Shown piece by piece: positions 1 through 5,068 of a stretch of DNA of 6,946 nucleotides. This DNA comes from an uncultured Actinomycetes bacterium (GTDB lineage Bacteria; Actinomycetota; Acidimicrobiia; Acidimicrobiales; Microtrichaceae). The notes beneath the pieces were generated by a model that made no database searches, was not told where the DNA came from, and saw only the letters and a program-made list of their open reading frames with translations. Numbering within the stretch: the first letter of the stretch is position 1; each line of letters opens with the position of its first letter. Made by a program: the position numbers and the translations under genes. The stretch spans positions 1-6,946 of the forward strand of contig CAJANQ010000080.1 in the NCBI GenBank assembly GCA_903941145.1, given 5' to 3'.

Positions 1-316
1 CGAACTTCTCGGCGAACTCGACGGCGATCCGCTCCCGGTCGTCGAGCGAGTCCATCGTGCGCCAGTGCTCGATGCCCAAGTACTCGTCCTCGGTGAGGCC
101 GTTCGGGTCGGACACGGCGCGCGTGTCGAGGCACACCATGCACTGGTTGACGTTGGCGATCCGGATGCGTGCCAGCTCGGTCAGGCGCGTCGGCAGGATC
201 GAGTCGCCGTACACGGCGCCGGTGAAGGCGCCGGCGGCCCCGCCCATCTTCGGGCTGACGCCGTACAGGCGCAGGAGCTCGTCGCCGTCGCCGGGGGGAA
301 GGTCGATCCGTGCCAT
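1..316 (-). CDS. AhpD-like / carboxymuconolactone decarboxylase family protein (3' end outside window)
   Basis: Partial gene: 105 codons are visible and the 3' end lies beyond the left edge. The start is ATG at 316-314, with a GGAGG Shine-Dalgarno (326-322) 5 nt upstream. The protein begins MARIDLPPGDGDELL. It carries the peroxidase-fold motif Glu47-x11-Cys59-x2-Cys62 in the context LTELARIRIANVNQCMVCLD. In AhpD and related proteins this Cys pair reduces hydroperoxides or disulfides with help from the Glu and from a His four residues after the second Cys. Here that position is Arg66, so the canonical CxxCxxxH is not complete. The family is all-helical, cytosolic and usually oligomeric; many members have no known substrate. 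The gene is divergent from the asparaginase gene across a 72-bp gap. Family membership is fairly certain from the motif; the exact function (peroxidase, decarboxylase or other) is not. Confidence 0.82.
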   Translation of the reverse strand, partial: MARIDLPPGDGDELLRLYGVSPKMGGAAGAFTGAVYGDSILPTRLTELARIRIANVNQCMVCLDTRAVSDPNGLTEDEYLGIEHWRTMDSLDDRERIAVEFAEKF

Positions 317-321
317 GAGAG

Positions 322-326
322 CCTCC
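322..326 (-). promoter_or_regulatory. Shine-Dalgarno GGAGG of the AhpD-like gene
   Basis: A perfect GGAGG on the minus strand, 5 nt before the ATG at 316. It fixes the start of the partial AhpD-like gene. Confidence 0.8.
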
Positions 327-332
327 GAAGGT

Positions 333-347
333 CCGCCCGCCGGGCGG
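333..347. repeat. Perfect 7-bp dyad in the AhpD/asparaginase intergenic region
   Basis: CCGCCCG-C-CGGGCGG is an exact inverted repeat around a single central base. It lies in the 72-bp gap between two divergent genes, in what would be the leader of the minus-strand AhpD-like mRNA, just before its Shine-Dalgarno. It could be a small operator or an RNA hairpin near the ribosome site. In DNA this GC-rich, short dyads also arise by chance, so function is unproven. Confidence 0.4.
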
Positions 348-360
348 CAGGCACGGTCCG

Positions 361-366
361 AGGCTA
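361..366 (-). promoter_or_regulatory. Possible -10 element of the AhpD-like gene
   Basis: TAGCCT on the minus strand fits the actinobacterial TAnnnT -10 pattern. It would start a transcript near 353 with a leader of about 37 nt containing the 333-347 dyad and the Shine-Dalgarno. No convincing -35 hexamer is seen, so this is weak. Confidence 0.25.
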
Positions 367-375
367 ACCCGGTCC

Positions 376-381
376 TACGAT
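376..381 (+). promoter_or_regulatory. Candidate -10 box for leaderless asparaginase mRNA
   Basis: TACGAT matches TAnnnT and ends 7 nt before the ATG at 389. There is no Shine-Dalgarno in front of that ATG. The spacing is what is expected if transcription starts on the A of the start codon, as in leaderless actinobacterial mRNAs. A clear -35 is not visible. Confidence 0.45.
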
Positions 382-388
382 CCGGCCT

Positions 389-1393
389 ATGCCGGTCGTA
401 CTCATCGCCACCGGGGGCACCATCGCCTCCACCCTCGGTCCGGACGGCAGGGCCACCCCGACGCTGAGCGGTCGCGACCTGCTCGACCGGGTGCTGCCGC
501 GGCGGACCGTCGGGGTCGAGGTCGTCGACCTGCCGGTCGCGGGCTCCTGGAACCTGGGCACCGACGGCGCGGTCGCCGTGGCCATGGCGGTCCGGCAGGC
601 CGCGGCGGACGGTGCCGACGGCGTGGTCATGACCCATGGGACCGACGTCATGGAGGAGACCGCCTGGACGTGCGAGCTCCTCGCCCGCAACGCCGGGATC
701 CCGGTCGTCCTCACGGGGTCCATGCACCATGCCGACGACCCCTACTACGACGGCCCGAAGAACCTGGCCGACGCACTCGTGGCGGCGGGCGACCAGCACG
801 CTGCGGGCCGCGGGGTGATGGTGTGCATGGACGGTGAGCTCCACGCGGCCCGCTACGTCACGAAGACGCACGCCACCGCGGTCGACACGTTCCGCTCGGC
901 CAACCACCCGTCCTTGGGTCTGGTTGACGGCCAGGCGGACGACGGCGTCGTGTCGTGGTCGTCGCCCGGTGCACCGCGATCGCCCCTCGTCGGCGACGTG
1001 CCCGGCGGCCCGGTCCCGATCCTCATGTCCCACTGGGACGTCGACCCGGAGCTGGTCGAGGCGTCGCGCCACGCCGGCGCCATCGGGTTCGTGGTCGAGG
1101 CCGGCGGCGCCGGCAACGTGAACGAGCGGCTGGTCCCGCCCCTGCTCCGGGCCATCGGCGCCGGCATTCCGGTCGTCGTGGCGTCCCGCTGCCGGGGCGG
1201 TCAGGTCGAGCCGATCTACGGCGGGCCCGGCGGGTTCGGCTCGTTGGTGGACCACGGGTTCGTCCCGTCCGCCGGTCTCACCGCCGGCAAGGCCCGCATC
1301 GCGCTGCAGCTGCTGCTCGGCCCCGACCCCGACCGTTCGACCGCCGTGGCGACCGCGGCACGATGGTTCAGCGAGCTGGGAGCGCAGCTGTGA
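389..1393 (+). CDS. L-asparaginase (type I/II family), cytosolic
   Basis: Hydrolyses L-asparagine (often also glutamine) to aspartate and ammonia. The 334-aa protein has the full two-domain layout of the family. The N-terminal signature ATGGTIAS supplies the nucleophile Thr11. Ser53 in VAGSWN is the likely substrate-binding Ser. The second signature, THGTDVMEE, supplies Thr85-Asp86, and Lys159 in RYVTKTHAT completes the second catalytic triad. The smaller C-terminal domain (about 205-334) has the family blocks VVEAGGAGNVN, ASRCRGG and the final KARIALQLLL. There is no signal peptide, so it should act in the cytosol. The ATG at 389 sits directly before the N-terminal beta strand, and no upstream in-frame start is better. 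It has no Shine-Dalgarno and may be translated from a leaderless mRNA. It overlaps the next gene by 4 bp, so the two are probably co-translated. All catalytic residues appear intact. Substrate preference (Asn versus Gln) cannot be read from sequence. Confidence 0.94.
   Translation: MPVVLIATGGTIASTLGPDGRATPTLSGRDLLDRVLPRRTVGVEVVDLPVAGSWNLGTDGAVAVAMAVRQAAADGADGVVMTHGTDVMEETAWTCELLARNAGIPVVLTGSMHHADDPYYDGPKNLADALVAAGDQHAAGRGVMVCMDGELHAARYVTKTHATAVDTFRSANHPSLGLVDGQADDGVVSWSSPGAPRSPLVGDVPGGPVPILMSHWDVDPELVEASRHAGAIGFVVEAGGAGNVNERLVPPLLRAIGAGIPVVVASRCRGGQVEPIYGGPGGFGSLVDHGFVPSAGLTAGKARIALQLLLGPDPDRSTAVATAARWFSELGAQL
1378..1382 (+). promoter_or_regulatory. Shine-Dalgarno GGGAG supporting GTG start at 1390
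   Basis: GGGAG lies 7 nt before GTG 1390, inside the end of the asparaginase gene. It supports the GTG start over the long upstream open frame that overlaps the asparaginase. Confidence 0.6.
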
Positions 1394-2271
1394 GCACGAG
1401 TGACCCATCGGTCCAGCCGGAGGACCAGCTGTTCGACGGGCTCGTCGACGGCGAGCCGTACCCGCCACCGCACCATGTGCTGCGTCAGCTGCCGGTCGAG
1501 ATCGAGACCGTGGCCGAGCGGTGCGACCACGCGTGGCTGCGGGTCGACGCGTCGGACCCTCTTGCGTACGTGTCGGACCTGGTGGTCACGGTCGACGTGC
1601 TCGGGGGCTTCTTGGTGGGACCGCTGGTCGACCCCGACTGGATGGCGACGGCGGACCTGTCGCTCCACCTGGGGACGCAGCCGGTGAGCGGCACCGTGCT
1701 GGTGGCGGCCAAGGCGCTCCGACTGGGCCGCACGTCGGTCGTCGTCAGCGTCGAGCTCTACGACGGCGACCTGGACGGGCCCGGGTGCGGGCAGGGTGTG
1801 CTGGCGTTCACCCGCCTGCCCCGTCGGACCGAGAACCTCCACCTGCTGCGGCCCGAGCCGGGCACCAGGACGGAGCTCGGCGGCCCGGACGTGGTGCCAG
1901 GATCGGTGGTGCGAGGGCTGCCGGTCGAGGTGGTCGACGCTGCGGCCGGGCACCTGACGGTCCCCGTCGAGCCGTGGGGCCGCAACTCGTTCGGTGCCAT
2001 GAACGGCGGCGTCGTCGCGGCGTTCGCCGCACGGGCGGGCGTGGAGATGGCGACCGCCGTGCAGGGTCAGCCACAGGTCGTCACCGACCTGGTCGTGCAC
2101 TACATGGCGCCGGCGTCGGCGGGCCCGCTGACCACCACCGGCACGACCGTGCGCGCCGACGCGCACGGGACTGCGGTGCGGATCGACCTGCTCGACACCG
2201 GGCAGCCCGGTGACGACGGTGCGCCCCGGCCCGTCGTGCTCGCGCACATCAGCACCGCGCCGTCGACCTGA
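1390..2271 (+). CDS. Double-hotdog acyl-CoA thioesterase-like protein (PaaI/TesB-like)
   Basis: The 293-aa protein reads as two tandem hotdog domains. The first (about 35-145) has the strand pattern ATADLSLHL ... GTVLVAAKALRLGRTSVVVSVELYD. The second (about 170-293) has the clearer active-site region NSFGAMNGGVVAAFAARAGVEM followed by VVTDLVVHYMAPASAGPL. In PaaI-type enzymes the corresponding turn is usually HGG before the long helix; here it is Asn205-Gly-Gly. Such proteins hydrolyse acyl-CoA thioesters in the cytosol, but the acyl chain cannot be predicted. The start is GTG 1390, overlapping the asparaginase stop as GTGA. An open frame continues far upstream but is an out-of-frame shadow of asparaginase. 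No functional link between a thioesterase and asparaginase is known to me; the overlap suggests shared expression. The stop codon TGA is part of the 2271-2287 terminator dyad. Confidence 0.8.
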   Translation: MSTSDPSVQPEDQLFDGLVDGEPYPPPHHVLRQLPVEIETVAERCDHAWLRVDASDPLAYVSDLVVTVDVLGGFLVGPLVDPDWMATADLSLHLGTQPVSGTVLVAAKALRLGRTSVVVSVELYDGDLDGPGCGQGVLAFTRLPRRTENLHLLRPEPGTRTELGGPDVVPGSVVRGLPVEVVDAAAGHLTVPVEPWGRNSFGAMNGGVVAAFAARAGVEMATAVQGQPQVVTDLVVHYMAPASAGPLTTTGTTVRADAHGTAVRIDLLDTGQPGDDGAPRPVVLAHISTAPST

Positions 2272-2287
2272 CCCCGTTCAACGGGGT
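2271..2287. terminator. Bidirectional hairpin terminator between convergent genes
   Basis: ACCCCGTT-C-AACGGGGT is a perfect 8-bp inverted repeat, folding as a 7-bp stem with a TCA loop. It begins on the last base of the thioesterase stop codon and ends 4 bp before the last base of the convergent minus-strand gene. There is no T-tract, which is common in high-GC actinobacteria. Its position between converging operons supports a shared terminator. Confidence 0.6.
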
Positions 2288-2291
2288 CCGT

Positions 2292-2561
2292 TCAGCCGTA
2301 CCTCTGGAGCGTGTTGGACGAGGGGATGGCGAACGCCACCGCGTAGACCGCGACCGTGCCAACGGTGACGGCGATCTTCCACCCGCGGGGGTACGGGCTC
2401 GACCACAGCAGGAAGAGCCCCACCGGTCCGCACATCACCAGTACCAGCAGGACCACGAACCACGAGTGGTACCAGGCGTGCGCCGGCCAGACGTCCTGTG
2501 CGGCCGGAGGCGCTGTCGGCCGACCTGGCGACGACGGTGGCGGGTACTGCTCGTCGGCCAT
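2292..2561 (-). CDS. Small two-helix membrane protein, last gene of the anti-sigma/PepSY operon
   Basis: The 89-aa protein has a Pro-rich hydrophilic N-terminus (MADEQYPPPSSPGRP), an aromatic stretch (VWPAHAWYHSWF), then two helices. TM1 is about 35-52 and includes MCGPVGLFLLW; TM2 is about 62-80. The short linker SSPYPRGWK between them is positively charged. The PVGL-x-LLW ... KI pattern resembles small bacterial membrane proteins of unknown function. The start is ATG 2561, with AGGAGAGG just upstream. A much longer open frame extends 5' of this ATG but only as an out-of-frame shadow of the PepSY gene. The gene lies 41 bp after the PepSY stop on the same strand, so it is likely co-transcribed and may be an accessory subunit of that membrane protein. 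Cys44 and Met43 in TM1 could bind metal, but this is speculation. Function not recognised. Confidence 0.8.
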   Translation of the reverse strand: MADEQYPPPSSPGRPTAPPAAQDVWPAHAWYHSWFVVLLVLVMCGPVGLFLLWSSPYPRGWKIAVTVGTVAVYAVAFAIPSSNTLQRYG

Positions 2562-2563
2562 GA

Positions 2564-2571
2564 CCTCTCCT
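2564..2571 (-). promoter_or_regulatory. Shine-Dalgarno AGGAGAGG of the small membrane protein
   Basis: AGGAGAGG on the minus strand places its AGGAG core 5 nt from ATG 2561. It decides the start of the 89-aa gene against the longer open frame that runs upstream through the PepSY gene. Confidence 0.75.
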
Positions 2572-2602
2572 GGGACCGGGCCCGGACCGGGCCGAGCAGA
2601 CC

Positions 2603-4207
2603 CTAGGAGCCGGTGGTGACCTCGGTGCGGTCCCGCATGCCGAAGGCCCGTCGAAGTGGCGGCACCTTCCGCACGACGAACTTGTCGAGCAGCAGCACGA
2701 GCAGCACCGACACACCCCACACCGGGTAGATGATCGCGAGCAGCACGGCGGTCACCAGCATGACCCGCTGCAGCTTGGCGTCGAACGGCCGGCGCGGGAA
2801 CCCGAAGCCGGTCCGGCGACGCTTCCACCACATGACAAGTGCGCTGAACGAGGCCCACAGCACGAGCACGCAGCCGAGCGTCATGACGATGCGGTCGGCC
2901 AGGCCGAACTGCGTGCCCATGTGGGTCTGCACGCCCAGCTCGGTCGCCCGCTGCAGGCCGCCCCACTCCTTGGACGTGCTGCGCGAGATCGTGCGGGCCG
3001 TGAACTGGTCCAGGTAGAGCGCGCCTTGCTCGCCCAGGCTGCTCGGCCACGGGTTGGTCACCACATAGGCGCCGAACACCGGCTCGGACGGCTTGGAGAA
3101 GTCGTTGACGGGGAACGCGACGGTCGCGCCGGGCAGCATTCCGTCCTCGAGCGCGGCCTGGACGACGAGCTGCAGGGAGGCCTGCGGTGGGGTGGTCCCG
3201 AGCGGCAGGCCCGGCTGCTCCGTAGCCGGTGCCCCACCCATGTCCATGCCGGGCATGGACGGGCCGGTGCCGGAGGTGGGGATCTGGTCCTCCCGTGCCG
3301 CCCACGGGACGCGGTTCCCGACGCGGTCCAGGTCGCCCACCTTGGGCACGTCGGACGTCGGCGCCTCGTCGGACCAGAAGTCGGAGGTGTTGGGCGTGAT
3401 CTTGGAGGCGGCCCACGACCAGTTGGCGCCCCAGACATCGGACCACGGCATCCCGGTCGTCACGAAGAACACGAGCATGACCGACAGCACGAGCCCGGGC
3501 ACCGCGTGCAGGTCGCGCCAGCGGGCCCGTCCCTTCTTGCCCAGGCGGGGCACGAAGAGCGCCTTGCCGGTGCCCTTCTTCCTGGGCCACCAGAGGTAGA
3601 GGCCGGTCAGCGCGAGCACGAGCGACCACACCGCGAACACCTCGACCACCAGGTCGCCCACGGCAACGGGCACGGTCAGGTCCTCGTCGCCGAAGATCCC
3701 CGACAGCATCGGCACCGGGACGGTCCAGCTGCTGGTGTTCAGCTGCCCGTGCAGGCGGTTGGACAGTCCGACCAGACCGGCACCGGGGTCGAGGTCGCCG
3801 ACCACCGTGCCGTCCGACGGGTCGGTGTAGACGTTGAGCGCCTTCGCGCCGTCGTCCTTGGAGACGGCGAACACCGTGGTGTCACCGGGCCGTCGGGCCG
3901 GGGTGACCGAGCCGATGGTCCACGTCGGGTACTGGTCGGCGACGTTCTGGCGCTGGTCGTCGAGCGACACGCGCTGCGCCGCCGACGACGCCCGGTAGAG
4001 CTCGCCGAACTGCCAGTGGTTCACGGTGTCCGTGTAGAGGATCCCGAGGCCGGTGACCGCCAGCATGATCAGCACCGGCATGGAGAAGATCCCGGCGTAG
4101 AAGTGCGTGCGCCAGAGGCTGCGCCACAGGCGTCCGCCGTCCTTGGGGGCATCGCTGCCGGAGGGTGCGGGTGCCGACGTGTCGGGGAGCTGTTCGTTGA
4201 CGGACAT
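2603..4207 (-). CDS. PepSY-associated transmembrane protein with Met-rich outer loop (PiuB-like)
   Basis: The 534-aa polytopic inner-membrane protein belongs to the PepSY-TM family. TM1 (about 36-57) follows LWRTHFYAG with His35. An outer PepSY-like domain (about 60-182) contains LHGQL (His153). TM2 (about 183-207) ends LTGLYLWWPRK, the family hallmark. After a Lys/Arg-rich inner loop, RDLHAVPG (His233) opens TM3 (about 234-252). A second outer region (253-435) ends with QTHMGTQFG (His429). TM4 is about 436-460. Hydrophobic segment 482-508 is long enough for one or two further helices. Conserved membrane-edge histidines in this family are thought to bind haem or metal, and relatives are linked to iron/siderophore reduction. 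Unusually, the second outer region holds SMPGMDMGG (Met318, 321, 323), a pattern typical of copper-binding proteins. It starts 44 bp after the anti-sigma gene, with AAGGTAGG as Shine-Dalgarno. Family confident; copper or iron role inferred. Confidence 0.9.
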   Translation of the reverse strand: MSVNEQLPDTSAPAPSGSDAPKDGGRLWRSLWRTHFYAGIFSMPVLIMLAVTGLGILYTDTVNHWQFGELYRASSAAQRVSLDDQRQNVADQYPTWTIGSVTPARRPGDTTVFAVSKDDGAKALNVYTDPSDGTVVGDLDPGAGLVGLSNRLHGQLNTSSWTVPVPMLSGIFGDEDLTVPVAVGDLVVEVFAVWSLVLALTGLYLWWPRKKGTGKALFVPRLGKKGRARWRDLHAVPGLVLSVMLVFFVTTGMPWSDVWGANWSWAASKITPNTSDFWSDEAPTSDVPKVGDLDRVGNRVPWAAREDQIPTSGTGPSMPGMDMGGAPATEQPGLPLGTTPPQASLQLVVQAALEDGMLPGATVAFPVNDFSKPSEPVFGAYVVTNPWPSSLGEQGALYLDQFTARTISRSTSKEWGGLQRATELGVQTHMGTQFGLADRIVMTLGCVLVLWASFSALVMWWKRRRTGFGFPRRPFDAKLQRVMLVTAVLLAIIYPVWGVSVLLVLLLDKFVVRKVPPLRRAFGMRDRTEVTTGS

Positions 4208-4210
4208 GGA

Positions 4211-4218
4211 CCTACCTT
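4211..4218 (-). promoter_or_regulatory. Shine-Dalgarno AAGGTAGG of the PepSY gene
   Basis: AAGGTAGG on the minus strand, 3 nt before ATG 4207, supports that start. It lies in the 44-bp gap after the anti-sigma gene, where no terminator is seen, which fits an operon. Confidence 0.6.
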
Positions 4219-4251
4219 TGTGTGGATCGTGCTCGAGGACGAGGCTGCGGC

Positions 4252-4980
4252 TCAGCTGGCGCGCTGCGACGGTCCTGCTGGGTCGTCCTTGACGACCTGC
4301 AAGGACGGCCGTGACGCCGCGGAGGCCGGGCCAGCGGCTGGAGAGGTCTCAGCCTGAAGGGGTGCCCGGCCCGGCCAGCCGCGACGAGTGGCGAGCAGCC
4401 ACACCAGGACGAGTCCGGCCAGCTCGAGCAGGTGGCTCATCTCCGAGAGTGCGAACGCCTCGCCGCCCATGACGTCGACCACGGCGAACGCCACCATGCC
4501 GACGGCCATGACGACGGTGAAGGGGACGAGCGCCCGTGCCCGCGACGGCCGAACGGCGACAAAGAGCAGCGTGACCGCGTAGGCGGTCGAGAAGATGCCC
4601 AGGTGGTGGGAGATGTGGCCGTGGTGCACGTCGGTCGACAAGAGCATCCCCGGCACCGCGATCAGCAGGTAGCCGACGGCGACGGCGGCCAGCAGTGCCC
4701 GGAGCATCCACCACACGCCGGAACGGTCGACGGTGCCGGCCTCGGCGACGACCTTCTCCACGAACCGCTGCGACTCGTCGGGACCGGCGACGGCCACGAC
4801 CGGGGACGGCGTGGTGAACGGGACGACGACGTCGTCGAGCTGCGACTGGAACCGACGGCACGACTCGCAGCCGGCGACGTGCGCGTCGACGACCGCCCGG
4901 GGAAGTCCTGGGTCCTCGCCGTCGGCGAGAGCTGACAGGGCGTCGACCGCGTCGTCGCAGCTGATCTGGTGTGGCTCCAC
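4252..4980 (-). CDS. zf-HC2 anti-sigma factor with four membrane helices and His-rich outer loop
   Basis: Predicted membrane anti-sigma factor for the divergent ECF sigma factor. The 242-aa protein (GTG 4980 start) begins with a cytosolic zinc-finger domain: Cys8, then His34-x3-Cys38-x2-Cys41 in DAHVAGCESCRRF, the zf-HC2 signature that holds ECF sigma factors inactive. After a linker come four helices: TM1 about 90-114, TM2 about 128-144, TM3 about 151-172, TM4 about 181-198. The TM1-TM2 loop should face outward and reads DVHHGHISHH, five histidines in ten residues; the TM3-TM4 loop adds MSH (His183). This looks like a metal sensor site. The C-terminal tail (about 205-242) is Ala/Pro/Ser-rich. 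In-frame GTG codons at 4998 and 5022 are alternatives (248 and 256 aa). I prefer 4980 because it leaves room for a promoter and starts close to the zinc finger, as is usual; none has a good Shine-Dalgarno. Confidence 0.88.
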   Translation of the reverse strand: MEPHQISCDDAVDALSALADGEDPGLPRAVVDAHVAGCESCRRFQSQLDDVVVPFTTPSPVVAVAGPDESQRFVEKVVAEAGTVDRSGVWWMLRALLAAVAVGYLLIAVPGMLLSTDVHHGHISHHLGIFSTAYAVTLLFVAVRPSRARALVPFTVVMAVGMVAFAVVDVMGGEAFALSEMSHLLELAGLVLVWLLATRRGWPGRAPLQAETSPAAGPASAASRPSLQVVKDDPAGPSQRAS

Positions 4981-4990
4981 GATGGATGAG

Positions 4991-5016
4991 GTCGCCACGG
5001 GCGTGTGAAAAGTTCC
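4991..5016 (-). promoter_or_regulatory. Candidate ECF-sigma promoter (GGAAC-N17-CGAC) for the anti-sigma/PepSY operon
   Basis: On the minus strand GGAAC (5016-5012) is followed after 17 nt by CGAC (4994-4991). This is close to the common ECF pattern GGAAC-N16/17-CGTC/CGTT, with one mismatch in the -10. Transcription would start around 4985-4980, at or just before GTG 4980, giving a leaderless or near-leaderless mRNA. If right, the neighbouring sigma factor activates its own anti-sigma and the membrane genes behind it. GGAAC occurs elsewhere in the window by chance, so position and spacing are the main support. Confidence 0.45.
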
Positions 5017-5068
5017 CGGCACCCTGGTGTCGCCCTGGGTGAGGAGTTGCGGCTAGGAACTGGGGGTG

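Noticed and set aside
955..1389. 5' extension of the thioesterase frame inside the asparaginase gene
   Set aside because: The translation is Arg-rich and domain-free; GTG 1390 with a Shine-Dalgarno and stop-start overlap fits far better.
1216..2247. 343-codon minus-strand open frame opposite the thioesterase
   Set aside because: Composition is Arg/His/Gly-rich with no recognisable motif; it is an antisense shadow of the thioesterase.
2562..3629. Long 5' extension of the small membrane protein frame through the PepSY gene
   Set aside because: Its translation is Arg/Ala/Pro-rich noise from another frame of the PepSY gene; a strong Shine-Dalgarno marks the true start at 2561.
2921..4357. 478-codon open frame on the plus strand opposite the PepSY and anti-sigma genes
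   Set aside because: It is antisense to a well-supported membrane-protein gene and its product is His/Arg/Gly-rich without any domain; long antisense frames are expected at this GC content.
5056..5060. GGAAC on the plus strand in front of the sigma gene, as a possible ECF -35 element
   Set aside because: It lies only about 8 bp from the start codon, so transcription from it would begin inside the sigma gene; no matching -10 is seen at the right distance.
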